A DNA stretch of 64,000 bases, taken from the NCBI RefSeq assembly GCF_900142365.1, contig NZ_FRAP01000007.1:1-64000 (forward strand), read 5' to 3'. The notes under the pieces were generated by a model. That model saw only the letters and a list, made by a program, of their open reading frames with translations. It made no database searches and was not told where the DNA came from. Below, one piece after another: positions 27,996-37,922 of this stretch; within the stretch, counting starts at the first letter, position 1; every line of letters begins with the position of its first letter. The translations under genes were made by a program, and so were the position numbers. The DNA is from Pseudonocardia thermophila (GTDB lineage Bacteria > Actinomycetota > Actinomycetes > Mycobacteriales > Pseudonocardiaceae).

Positions 27996-29020
27996 GACGC
28001 CACCTCGAAGCGGTTCGCCGGCCGCGGCAGGCCGAGCGTGGTGCGCAACGACGCACCGGCCCGCGGGCGGGTCGCGGTGCGGGACTCGAACAGCGCGGGC
28101 AGCACCCGCGCGGAGAGCACGGGCAGGTCCTCGTCGAGGACGAGCGGGTGCAGCCGCACCCCGTCGACGGTGCCGGCGAGACCGCGCAGGCGCTCGACGA
28201 GCGACTCCGCGGAGCCGACGTGCCGCGGCCGCCCGGTCCTCGGCCACGGCGTGTGCGCGTCGAGCGCGGCCAGCCGCTCCTCGGCGGGCACGTCGGTGTC
28301 CAGCGCGACCTCCAGCTCCAGGAAGGTCAGCGGGGCGTCCGGGACCCGCTGCGGCGTGGTCACCAGCGCCACGTCCGGGTCCGGGATCAGCCCGTGCGGG
28401 GCGATGACGACCACGTGGCCCTGCGGCGGGCGCGGCACGATCGCCGGGCCCTTCACCGAGTACGTCTCGCCGACGAAGTCGATGTAGTGCAGCTGGGCGC
28501 GGTCGAGGTAGCGGCCGGTGGTGACGTCGCGGATCGCGGCGTCGTCGCCCCACGAGTCGAACAGGTCGCGCGCCACCGTCACCGCGTCGCGGGCCTCGCG
28601 GGCCAGCCCGTCCCCGGTGACCGGCGGCCGGCCCCACGCGCGGTGGGGCTCGGTCCCCGCGGCCACCACCCAACCCGCGCGGCCGAGGCTCGCGTGGTCG
28701 AGCGACGCCAGCTGCGACGCGACGTGGAACGGCTCGGTGTAGGTGGTGGCCACCACCGGGGCGAGCCCGATCGAGGTGGTCAGCGGCGCGACGAACGCGG
28801 CGCGCTCGACCGCGCCGATCCGGCCCAGCGGGCCGGCCCCGGGCGGGGTGATCGCGTCGTCGAACGTGGCCAGGGTGAACCCGGCGTTCTCCGCCCGCCG
28901 CGCCACCCGCTCGGTGCGCCGAGCGGTGAGCAGCTCGGACGGCCCGTGCTGAGCGCGCCGCCACGCCGCCGGATGTGCGCCGTCGCCGTCGAGCTCGACG
29001 GCCAGGTGCAGGACGGTCAT
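27992..29020 (-). CDS. Second LLM-class flavin-dependent monooxygenase
   Basis: The 342-residue protein is luciferase-like, with the TIM-barrel strand segments TARRTERVARRAENAGFTLATFDDAI, VAPLTTSIGLAPVVATTYTEPFHVASQLASLDHASLGRAGWVV and the later GHVVVIAPHG. The C-terminal part shortens before the end of the usual barrel. It lies between DUF1684 and the NtaA/SnaA-type enzyme with 4-base overlaps on both sides. Two or more LLM proteins in one locus also occur in other organosulfur operons. The role, oxygenase or accessory, is unknown. Confidence 0.78.
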   Translation of the reverse strand: MTVLHLAVELDGDGAHPAAWRRAQHGPSELLTARRTERVARRAENAGFTLATFDDAITPPGAGPLGRIGAVERAAFVAPLTTSIGLAPVVATTYTEPFHVASQLASLDHASLGRAGWVVAAGTEPHRAWGRPPVTGDGLAREARDAVTVARDLFDSWGDDAAIRDVTTGRYLDRAQLHYIDFVGETYSVKGPAIVPRPPQGHVVVIAPHGLIPDPDVALVTTPQRVPDAPLTFLELEVALDTDVPAEERLAALDAHTPWPRTGRPRHVGSAESLVERLRGLAGTVDGVRLHPLVLDEDLPVLSARVLPALFESRTATRPRAGASLRTTLGLPRPANRFEVAS

Positions 29021-29841
29021 GAGCGCTCACCGGCTTCGATAGCGACGGTCAGCCGGTTCTCCTCCGGCGGCAACGGGCACGTCGCGTACGCGGTGAGCGC
29101 GCACGGCAGGTTCACGACGCGGTTGAAGTCCACCGTGACGTACCCGGTCTCGTCCGGCGCGCCGACCTGCACGATGCGTCCGCCGCCGTACGTGGTGACG
29201 CCGCTGGTGGCGTCGCGGAAGTGCAGGGCCAGCCCACCGTCGCGGCCGGCGAGCGCGATCAGCTCCTGACGCTGCCCGTCGATCTCGAACGCGACGGTGC
29301 CGACGGCGGTGGGGAAGTGCTGCAGGCCGTCGACGACCGCGCCGACGGTGATCTTCTTCGGCTGCGGGTACGGCGTGAACCGGGCGCGGACGACCCAGCG
29401 GGGATCGACCGGGAACGCCGGAACTCCGGCGAACGCGGTGCGGGTGGGTGCCTGCGGGTCGCGCACGCGCAGCCCGTAGGAGTCGGTGCGGCGGATCACC
29501 TCGACCCGGCGCTCGCCGGCCTCGACCAGCACGCCCGGCAGGCCGTCGACCGGCTCCACGCGGCTGGTGCCGCGGATCGGGGCGCCGCCGACGGCCAGTT
29601 CGCCGTTCGCGCTGATCTCGACGCCGCCGTCGCCGGTAGCGCGCCACGTGCCCGGCAGCTGGGGGAACGCGGTGGCGTGCTCGTCGAGCCAGTGCAGTGC
29701 GGTGAGGCTGAGCCAGCCGTGCGGGGCGCGCAGCTCCTCCTCGCGGGCGGCGTGCCAGGCAGCCCATTCGGCCGCGAAGGCCTGGCCGTCGGTGGTGTCT
29801 GCGGTCGTGTCTGCAGCGGTGGTGCCTGCGGTGGTGGTCAT
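29017..29841 (-). CDS. DUF1684 family protein
   Basis: The 274-residue protein is a DUF1684 member: WHAAREEELRAPHGWLSLTALHWL near residue 28, the run of strands DPRWVVRARFTPYPQPKKITVG, and the Cys-containing segment VDFNRVVNLPCALTAYATCPLPPEENRLTVAIE at the C-terminus, typical of this family. No biochemical function is established to my knowledge. The N-terminus is Thr/Ala-rich (TTAGTTAADTTADTTDG). It is coupled by ATGA overlaps to the genes on each side, so it probably belongs to the pathway. Confidence 0.8.
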   Translation of the reverse strand: MTTTAGTTAADTTADTTDGQAFAAEWAAWHAAREEELRAPHGWLSLTALHWLDEHATAFPQLPGTWRATGDGGVEISANGELAVGGAPIRGTSRVEPVDGLPGVLVEAGERRVEVIRRTDSYGLRVRDPQAPTRTAFAGVPAFPVDPRWVVRARFTPYPQPKKITVGAVVDGLQHFPTAVGTVAFEIDGQRQELIALAGRDGGLALHFRDATSGVTTYGGGRIVQVGAPDETGYVTVDFNRVVNLPCALTAYATCPLPPEENRLTVAIEAGERS

Positions 29842-30547
29842 GCGCTCTCCACGGTCGGGACGGTTGCGGGGTGGGCTCCCAGGGCGAGGCGGTCCCGGAG
29901 CGGGCCCGGCGGGCCGGGGCGGAAGAGGCCGCGGCCGGCGAGCAGCGGGATCAGCTCCGCGGCCAGGCGGCGCAGGTCGTTCTCGGGGTCACGGGGGCGC
30001 AGCGTCACGCCGTCGGCGGCGCGCAGCCGTACCCCCGCCTCGATGACCCGGGCGACGTCCGCCGCCGAGCCGGTGACCGACAGCCGGTCGGGCGCGGCGG
30101 GCCGGCCCTTGTCGGTGATGTGCACGTCGAGATCGGCGAGTACGGGGAGCACGCCGGGATCGAGGCCACCGGCCCGGGCCGCGGCCCGCACCCGTGCGCG
30201 CATCGCCCCCGCCGTCGCGAGATCGGGGGCCGTGACCCGCACGGCGTCGGCGTGCACGACCGCGTCGACCGGGTCACCGGGGAAGACGTGCAGGAACAGC
30301 GGCAGGTGCGAGGGGCCGGCCGGCAGCGGCCCGAGCGGTTCCCAGCCCCAGCGCGGATCGGGCGTCGCCGGGATCGGGCCGCGCACCACCAGCCCGATCT
30401 CACCGACCAGCGGGCCGATCCGGGCCGCCGCGACGGCCGGCAGCACCGCGTAGTCGAAGCCGCGGCCGGCCGTGCGCAGCTGGGCGGTGGTCGCGTCGGC
30501 GCCGAGTTCGACGCCGAGGTGGTTGCGTGCGGTGTAGAAGGGCGCGG

Positions 30548-30551
<4 letters not shown>
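29838..30551 (-). CDS. Short luciferase-like protein (237 aa)
   Basis: The protein keeps the last part of an LLM-type barrel: a strand-helix start (NHLGVELGADATTAQLRTAGRGFDYAVLPAV), then PLFLHVFPGDPVDAVVHADAVRVTAPDLATAGAMRARV, then VTGSAADVARVIEAGVRLRAADGVTLRP and a C-terminal RLAAELIPLLAGRGLFRPG. It is about 100 residues shorter than a full LLM monooxygenase and may be a non-catalytic partner or a degenerate paralogue. It is coupled to the ATPase gene (GTGA) and to DUF1684 (ATGA). I am not sure of the family. Confidence 0.6.
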
Positions 30552-32172
<1,621 letters not shown>

Positions 32173-32176
<4 letters not shown>

Positions 32177-33069
32177 CGGAACCTCCGCCATTCCCCGTCG
32201 AGCGCCCGCGAGATGCGGTTCACCGCGAGCACCGTGGCTGCGATCGTCAGACCGGGCAGCGCGCACAGCCACCACGCCACCGCCAGGTAGTTGCGGCCCT
32301 CCGCCACCAGCGAGCCCCATTCGGGGGCTGGTGGCGGGGCGCCGTAGCCCAGGAACGACAGGGCCGACACCGCGAGGATCGCCAGCCCGAACTCCAGCAC
32401 CGCGAGCACCGCGACGGGACCGGCCGCGTTCGGCAGGACGTGCCGCCACAGCGTCACGTACCAGCGGGTGCCGACGGCGTAGGCGGCCTCCACGTAGGTG
32501 GCCTGGCGCACCCGCAGCGTCTCGGCGCGCATCACGCGGGCGAAGCTGGCCACGCTCGCCACACCGACGGCGATCGCGACCTTCACGGTGCCGTAGCCGA
32601 GCGCCGTGATCAGCGCCAGCGACAGCAGCACCGCGGGGATGGCCAGTAGCACGTCGACGACGCGCATGAGCAGGTCGTCGAGCCAGCCGCGGACGAACCC
32701 GGCGAGCAGGCCGATGAGACCGCCGATCACGAGCGCCACCGCGACCGCGATCACCGTGGCCTGCAGCGACAACGACGCACCGTGCACCACCCGGGTCCAC
32801 ACGTCGCGGCCCAGGTAGTCGGTGCCGAAGATGTGCGCGGGGCTCGGCGGTTGCAACCGTTCCGCGGTGTCGCCGACGCCGGGGTCACCGGGCGCGAGCA
32901 GGCCCGGCGCGAACGCGGCCACCAGCACGAACGCGACCATCAGCAGCGACAGGACCAGTCCGGGTCGGTGGCCGAGGAAGCGCAGCAGCTTGCCGCGGTC
33001 CGGCCGGGTGACCTGGACCGGAACCGGCTCGGGGAGTGCGCTCTGCGGTCGTTCGAGCAGCTCGGTCAT
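32173..33069 (-). CDS. ABC transporter permease, DppC/OppC type
   Basis: The 298-residue protein has about six membrane helices, the first LVLSLLMVAFVLVAAFAPGLLA. It carries the OppC-type loop FGTDYLGRDVWTRVVHGASLSL, the EAA loop near EAAYAVGTRWYVTLWRHVLPNA, and the C-terminal LSFLGYGAPPPAPEWGSLVAEGRNYL. This is the second permease of the transporter. ATG 33069 overlaps the stop of the first permease (ATGA). Confidence 0.9.
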
Positions 33070-34046
33070 GCGGTGGCTCCCGTCGCGATCCTCGGGTCGA
33101 GCAGCGGGTAGGTCAGGTCGACGACGAGGTTGACCAGCACGAACACGACAGCGGCGAACACGACGATCCCCTGCACCAACGGGATGTCCTGCACGCCCAC
33201 CGCGGCGACGGTGAGCCGCCCGATGCCGGGCCGCGTGAACACCGTCTCGACCACGACGGAGCCCGCGAGCAGGTTGCCCACGACGTACCCGAGGACGGTG
33301 AGCGCGGGGATCGCCGCGTTGCGCAGCGCGTGCCGCAGGTGGATCGCCGCGCGGCCGACGCCCTTGGCCCGAGCCGTGGTCACGTACGGCTCGGTGAGGG
33401 TCTGGTCGAGGCTCTTCGCCAGCACCTGCGCCACCAGGGCGCCGGTGGGCAGGCCGAGCGTGATCGCCGGCAGCACCAGCGACGCCGGGCCCTCCGCCCC
33501 CACGGAGGGGAACAGCCGCAGCCCGAACGAGAAGATCTGCACGAGCATCAGCCCGACCCAGAAGACGGGCAGCGACACCGCGAGCGACGGCAGCCCGAGC
33601 AGGGCCTGCTTGAGCCACCGCACCCGGGTGAACGTGGCGACCACGGCGAGCGCGGTGCCGCCGACGATCGCGACCACCAGGCCGGCGGTCGCGATCTGCA
33701 GCGTCGGTGGCAGCGCCTCGGCGATCGCCGCACGCACGTCCTGGCCGCTCTGCACGGAGGTGCCGAAATCGCCGTGCAGCGCGTTCCACAGATGCTGGCC
33801 GTACTGGACGATGAGCGGCTGGTCGAGCCCGTAGCGGGCGCGCAGAGCGTCCAGCTCGGCCGGGGTGAGCGGCTCGCCGTCCAGCCCGCCGCCCGCCATC
33901 GTGGCCACCGGGTCACCCGGCATGAGGTAGAGCACGATGAACGAGACGGTGAACGCTGCCCACAGCACCGCGATCGCCAGCCCGATCCGCCGGAGCACGT
34001 AGCGGACCAGCGCTGCCGCGTTCACGGTCGACGTCCGGGAGCTCAC
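33066..34046 (-). CDS. ABC transporter permease, DppB/OppB type
   Basis: The 326-residue protein has the DppB-type N-terminus (LVRYVLRRIGLAIAVLWAAFTVSFIVLYLMPGDPV), an extracytoplasmic region, and a C-terminal EAA loop (TARAKGVGRAAIHLRHALRNAAIPALTVLG) with VVVETVFTRPGIGRLTVAAV. It forms the heterodimeric channel with the downstream permease. GTG 34046 overlaps the stop of the substrate-binding protein gene. Confidence 0.9.
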   Translation of the reverse strand: MSSRTSTVNAAALVRYVLRRIGLAIAVLWAAFTVSFIVLYLMPGDPVATMAGGGLDGEPLTPAELDALRARYGLDQPLIVQYGQHLWNALHGDFGTSVQSGQDVRAAIAEALPPTLQIATAGLVVAIVGGTALAVVATFTRVRWLKQALLGLPSLAVSLPVFWVGLMLVQIFSFGLRLFPSVGAEGPASLVLPAITLGLPTGALVAQVLAKSLDQTLTEPYVTTARAKGVGRAAIHLRHALRNAAIPALTVLGYVVGNLLAGSVVVETVFTRPGIGRLTVAAVGVQDIPLVQGIVVFAAVVFVLVNLVVDLTYPLLDPRIATGATA

Positions 34047-35647
34047 GCCTGGCTCTTCCAGGTGTCGTAGAGCTGGATGCGCGAGGAGGCGTCGTACTTC
34101 AGGCCGTGCACGTTCGCCGCCACGCCCAGCGTCGTGGTCAGCTCCACCACCGGGATCGTCAGGTAGTTCTCGGTGAGGTTGGTGAGGATCTTCGCCACGG
34201 TCGCCGAGCGCTGGTCCTCGTCCGACTGCGCCGCCTGCTCGGCGAGCAGGTCATCGAGCGGCGAGGCCGGGAACCGGTAGGTGTTGGCGCCCTTGCTGGA
34301 GTACGAGCTGCGCAGGATGTCGGGATCGGCCCGGGTCAGGTTGCCCCACAGCGCGTCGAACTCACCGCTCTGCTGGATGACCGACGCGTCGGAGATCGGC
34401 CGCTCTCGCAGCTGCAGGTCGATGCCGACTCTGCGGACCTGCTGCTGCAGCAGCTCCAGCGTCGGCTTGTTCGACCCGGCGTTGTTGAACCAGGTCAGCT
34501 CGATGCGCAGCGGTCGGCCGTCCTTGACGCGGACACCGTCCGGGCCGGGCAGCCAGCCGGCGGCGTCGAGCACCGCCGCGGCCTTGGCCTGGTCGTGGCC
34601 GAGCAGCGCGGACTGGTCGGCGTAGCCGGGGGTGCTGGAGGCCAGCGGGGCGGTGGCCGGCTTCGTGGCCGATGTGTAGACCGCGCTCACCACCTCGTCG
34701 CGGTCGATCGCCCAGGACAGCGCCTCGCGGATCGCGGGGTCGGCGCCGAACGGACGGGACAGGTTGAAGGTGATGCCGAACGGCAGGCCCGGGTTGGCCC
34801 GGGCGGGCAGCTGGATCCCGGCGCCGGCGAGCGGCGCCTCGTCCTGCTGGCCGATGTTGCCGATCGCGTCGACCTCGCCGGCGATCAGGCTGCCGACGCG
34901 GACACCGGACTCCGGCACGATGCGGAACTCCAGCCGGTCGAGGTAGGCGTCGCCGGTGTGCTCGGCCAGCGACGACGGCGAGGTGTAGCCGGTGCGCCTG
35001 CTCAGCACGATCGAGGAGTTCTTCGTGTAGCTCTCCAGCACGAACGGGCCGGAGCCGATCACCTTCGCGCAGCGCTCGTCGTCGGAGAGCGCTGCGGAGG
35101 CGGGGGAGATGATGCCCAGGCTGTGCGTGGAGGTGCCCTGCAGGAACTGCACGTTGGGCCGGTCGAAATCGACCTTGATCTCGGTCGGGCTCAGCACCGT
35201 GCTGCCGACGTACCCGGCGAGGTAGCCCTTCGGCAGCGTGCCGCGGGCGCCGAGCTGCGGGATGCGGTCGAAGTTGGCCTTCACCGCCGCGGCGTCGAGC
35301 GGAGTGCCGTCGCTGAAGGTCACACCGCTCTTGAGCCTGAACGTGTAGGACGTCGCGTCGGGGTTGCTCGTCCACGAGGTGGCCAGCCACGGCTTGAGCT
35401 CACCGGTCTCGGGGTCCTGGTCGGTGAGCGAGTCGACGAGCTGACGCAGGGAGTAGATCGAGTCGTTGCTGCCGACCTGCTGGGGATCGACGCAGCCCTG
35501 GTCGCTGGAGACGGCGAACCTCAGGGTGCCGCCGGGCTGGGGAGGGCCGGCGGGGGCGGCGGCCGCGGCGCCACCTGCGCCGCAACCGGCCAGCAGCCCG
35601 GCGCCCAGCACAGCGGCGAGCGCGCGGCGGAATGGCCTGACGGTCAT
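34043..35647 (-). CDS. ABC transporter substrate-binding lipoprotein, family 5 (dipeptide type)
   Basis: The 534-residue protein has a lipoprotein signal (LAAVLGAGLLAGCGAGG, Cys near residue 22) and the family 5 fold: GGTLRFAVSSDQGCVDPQQ, LATSWTSNPDATSYTFRLKSGVTFSDGTPLDAAAVKANFDRI, and the C-terminal DALWGNLTRADPDILRSSY. Family 5 proteins bind peptides, opines, nickel and other solutes; which one cannot be read from sequence. It is the first structural gene of the operon, 87 bases after the leader peptide, with GAGGA eight bases before ATG 35647. Confidence 0.9.
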   Translation of the reverse strand: MTVRPFRRALAAVLGAGLLAGCGAGGAAAAAPAGPPQPGGTLRFAVSSDQGCVDPQQVGSNDSIYSLRQLVDSLTDQDPETGELKPWLATSWTSNPDATSYTFRLKSGVTFSDGTPLDAAAVKANFDRIPQLGARGTLPKGYLAGYVGSTVLSPTEIKVDFDRPNVQFLQGTSTHSLGIISPASAALSDDERCAKVIGSGPFVLESYTKNSSIVLSRRTGYTSPSSLAEHTGDAYLDRLEFRIVPESGVRVGSLIAGEVDAIGNIGQQDEAPLAGAGIQLPARANPGLPFGITFNLSRPFGADPAIREALSWAIDRDEVVSAVYTSATKPATAPLASSTPGYADQSALLGHDQAKAAAVLDAAGWLPGPDGVRVKDGRPLRIELTWFNNAGSNKPTLELLQQQVRRVGIDLQLRERPISDASVIQQSGEFDALWGNLTRADPDILRSSYSSKGANTYRFPASPLDDLLAEQAAQSDEDQRSATVAKILTNLTENYLTIPVVELTTTLGVAANVHGLKYDASSRIQLYDTWKSQA

Positions 35648-35734
35648 GATTATTGTCCTCGGGAAAATGTGCTCCGGGCACGCCGGAATTACCGTCGGTG
35701 GACGGCGGGGAAATGGTTGGACAGATGGGGACCG
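35648..35734 (-). promoter_or_regulatory. Leader-to-gene region, candidate cysteine attenuator
   Basis: These 87 bases lie between the leader peptide stop and the substrate-binding protein start. On the - strand a small hairpin (CCGTC, CACC, GACGG at 35692-35705) and a GTGC...GCAC pair near 35670-35682 precede the GAGGA ribosome binding site. Such structures could alternate with leader translation to expose or hide the ribosome binding site. I could not fold the RNA. Confidence 0.45.
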
Positions 35735-35845
35735 TCAGGCGCGACAGAGCGCAGTGGCGGTGCGGCACAGGTCGACGTGGTGCCGCCACGCGTGCCAGGT
35801 CGTCACCGCGGCGGGGGCAGGCACTCGGCTCGCCGAGCTGAACAC
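35735..35845 (-). CDS. Cysteine-type leader peptide at the operon start, 36 aa
   Basis: The ORF ends in RHHVDLCRTATALCRA and stop. This is the HVDL-C-R-x-A-x-A-x-C-R pattern of the short leader peptides that precede sulfur genes in actinobacteria. GTG 35845 has a perfect GGAGG six bases upstream (35852-35856 on +); shorter starts at 35824 or 35806 are possible. Stalling at the two Cys codons when Cys-tRNA is scarce would signal sulfur starvation. It sits downstream of a good promoter and 87 bases before the transporter genes. Confidence 0.72.
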   Translation of the reverse strand: MFSSASRVPAPAAVTTWHAWRHHVDLCRTATALCRA

Positions 35846-35966
35846 GTCCGACCTCCATCGATCCCGGCGTTAGCACCCGCTCCCGCCGGCGCGGGGGGTT
35901 GCTGCGGCGTCGTCGAGCCGGGTCTCTCGGCCGCTCTGGATGGTACCGGCGTGCACCGGCGCTACG

Positions 35967-35995
35967 ACGGTAAGCGCAGGAAGCGCGCAGGGCAA
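35967..35995 (-). promoter_or_regulatory. Promoter of the organosulfur operon
   Basis: On the - strand TTGCCC (+ 35990-35995) and TACCGT (+ 35967-35972) are separated by exactly 17 bases, a close match to the vegetative sigma consensus. The predicted start near 35960 leaves about 115 bases before the leader peptide. No other comparable pair is seen in this intergenic region. Confidence 0.55.
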
Positions 35996-36024
35996 GCCCG
36001 TGTGGCCCAGGCGACGATTGGCCA

Positions 36025-36140
36025 GGCAATTGCCCGGACATTTGCCGGGGTCGTCCCAGACTGGTTGCGGAGCAAATCTATTCCCCGGCGCGGTGTGACG
36101 TGGTTCACTGTGCAATTCATTGGGTAGGCGTGGTTAAGGT
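36025..36140 (+). promoter_or_regulatory. Divergent promoter region, operator-like palindrome and -10 element
   Basis: The 302 bases between the leader peptide and the divergent monooxygenase hold no gene. They contain a 10-bp palindrome GGCAATTGCC (36025-36034), an overlapping CCCGG/CCGGG inverted repeat, and TAAGGT (36135-36140), a -10 element placed seven bases before GTG 36148. The divergent gene therefore looks leaderless. The palindrome sits between the two divergent promoters and is a candidate operator. Confidence 0.4.
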
Positions 36141-36147
36141 CGAACGT

Positions 36148-37263
36148 GTGAGGTTTCAAGTCCTCGACATCGTCCCGCACTCGCCGCACCCGGTGACCGG
36201 AGAATTGATCAGCGTGCACGAGCGGCTCGAGCGGGTCGTCGAGATCGCGGTGCTCGCCGAGCGGGTCGGTTTCGACTCCTACGCCGTGGGGGAGCGGCAC
36301 GCGGGGGAGTTCGTCTCGTCGTCGCCGACCGTGCTGCTCGGCGCGCTCGCGCAGGCGACCTCGCGGATCCTGCTGTCCACCGGCGTCACGGTGCTGTCGC
36401 TGCTCGATCCGGTGCGCGTCGCCGAGGACTACGCGACGATCGACCAGCTGTCCGGGGGGCGGCTGGAGATCGTCATCGGGAAGGGCAACGAGGACAAGCA
36501 CTTCCCGATGTTCGGGTTGCAGCTGGAGAAGCAGTACGAGTACTTCGTCGAGAACTACGAGCTGCTGCGCCGGCTGCTGCGCGAGGAGAACGTGACCTGG
36601 CAGGGCACGCACCGGGCGCCGCTGACGGACGTCACCACGCATCCGCGGCCGTACGCCGGCCCGTTCCGCATCTGGCACGGCTCGGCCACGTCGACGATCG
36701 CGGTGGACCTGGCCGCGAAGTGGGGCGACCCGCTCTTCACCGCCAACGCGCTGCAGCCGCGGGAGAACTACCAGGTCCTCATCGACCGCTACCGGGAGAA
36801 GTTCGTCGAGCACGGCCATGACCCGGCCACCGCCTACGTCGGGGCCGGCTCGGGCGGGTTGTTCCTCGCCGACACCGACGAGGAGGCGATCGCTCAGTAC
36901 CGGCCCATCTACGAGGGCTTCGCGGCGAAGACGGCCGCGAAGCACGCCGGGGACACCCGCCCGGGCAAGGTCACGTCGTTCGCGACGCTCGAGGAGGCCG
37001 TCGCGCGCGGTCCGGCGCTGGTCGGCACCTCGGAGCGGGTCGCCGAGAAGATCATCGACTACCACGCCTCCTTCCGGCACGACGTGCAGTCGGTGTCGAT
37101 CAATCCCGTGCTGCCGTACGAGCAGCAGAAGGAGGTGCTCATCCGCTTCGCGGAGGAGGTCATCCCCCTCGTGAAGCGGGAGCTGCACACCACGCTGTGG
37201 GGACCCGAGGACGCGGGCCGGGCGAGCGGGTTCACCGCGGCGGACACCGTGCCCGCAGCCTGA
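36148..37263 (+). CDS. LLM-class flavin-dependent oxidoreductase, CE1758-like
   Basis: The 371-residue protein has VRFQVLDIVPHSPHPVTGE at the N-terminus, FDSYAVGERHAGEFVSSSPTVLL near residue 45, SGGRLEIVIGKGNEDKHFPMFGL near residue 108, and WHGSATSTIAVDLAAKWGDPLFTANALQP near residue 175. The motifs fit the CE1758-type luciferase-like subgroup. Divergent placement next to the organosulfur operon suggests a shared role, but co-regulation is not shown. I chose GTG 36148; upstream in-frame codons lack a start signal. It is convergent with a PfpI-like gene; one base separates the stop codons. Confidence 0.83.
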   Translation: MRFQVLDIVPHSPHPVTGELISVHERLERVVEIAVLAERVGFDSYAVGERHAGEFVSSSPTVLLGALAQATSRILLSTGVTVLSLLDPVRVAEDYATIDQLSGGRLEIVIGKGNEDKHFPMFGLQLEKQYEYFVENYELLRRLLREENVTWQGTHRAPLTDVTTHPRPYAGPFRIWHGSATSTIAVDLAAKWGDPLFTANALQPRENYQVLIDRYREKFVEHGHDPATAYVGAGSGGLFLADTDEEAIAQYRPIYEGFAAKTAAKHAGDTRPGKVTSFATLEEAVARGPALVGTSERVAEKIIDYHASFRHDVQSVSINPVLPYEQQKEVLIRFAEEVIPLVKRELHTTLWGPEDAGRASGFTAADTVPAA

Positions 37264-37806
37264 TCAGCTCCCGGCGATCTCCTCCACGAGCGTCGTGCAG
37301 AACGCGGGGAGATCACCCGGGTCCCGGCTGGTCACGAGGTTGCCGTCCACCACGACCTGCTCGTCGACGACGGTGCCGCCCGCGTTGGCGATGTCGGTGC
37401 GCAGGCTCGGGTACGAGGTGAGCGTGCGGCCCTCGACGAGACCGGCTTCCACCAGCGTCCACGGAGCGTGGCAGATCGCCCCGACCGGCTTCCCGGACTC
37501 CAGCGCACGCGCGACGAACGCACGGACGTCCGGGTCCATGCGCAGCCGGTCGGCGTTGATCGTGCCACCCGGCAGGATCAGCGCGTCGTAGTCGCCGGGA
37601 TCGGCGTCGGTGACCCGTCGGTCCACGGCGTACGTCCCGGCCGGCTCGATGTCGGAGTTCATCGCCCGGATCGGTCCGGTCCCGACGGAGAGCAGCTCGA
37701 CAGTCGCTCCGGCCCACGTGACCGCGTCCCGCGGCTCGGTGAGCTCCACCTCCTCGACGCCGTCGGTGGCGATGATCGCGATCCGCTTCCCGTCCAGCAC
37801 ACCCAT
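37264..37806 (-). CDS. DJ-1/PfpI family protein
   Basis: The 180-residue protein has the class-I glutamine amidotransferase-like fold: DGVEEVELTEPRDAV near residue 12 carries the Glu of the family, ALILPGGTINADRLR follows, and the nucleophile Cys sits in VGAICHAPWTLVEAGL near residue 105. Family members act as proteases, glyoxalases or deglycases; which one applies here is unknown. Start ATG 37806 lies three bases from an 18-bp palindrome. It is convergent with the monooxygenase gene. Confidence 0.88.
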   Translation of the reverse strand: MGVLDGKRIAIIATDGVEEVELTEPRDAVTWAGATVELLSVGTGPIRAMNSDIEPAGTYAVDRRVTDADPGDYDALILPGGTINADRLRMDPDVRAFVARALESGKPVGAICHAPWTLVEAGLVEGRTLTSYPSLRTDIANAGGTVVDEQVVVDGNLVTSRDPGDLPAFCTTLVEEIAGS

Positions 37807-37809
37807 GGG

Positions 37810-37827
37810 CCGCCGGGTACCCGGCGG
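37810..37827. promoter_or_regulatory. 18-bp perfect palindrome upstream of the PfpI gene
   Basis: CCGCCGGGTACCCGGCGG is perfectly self-complementary and centred four bases from the PfpI start codon. It may be a regulator binding site. No other copy was noticed in this window. Confidence 0.5.
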
Positions 37828-37922
37828 GTGGGCGGGCAAACGGCGTCGAGCGGAGGTTTCGAGCCGGCCGGGACGGGCGACGCATCCCCATCAGCACGTG
37901 ACGGGGAAGGACGCGGAGCTCG

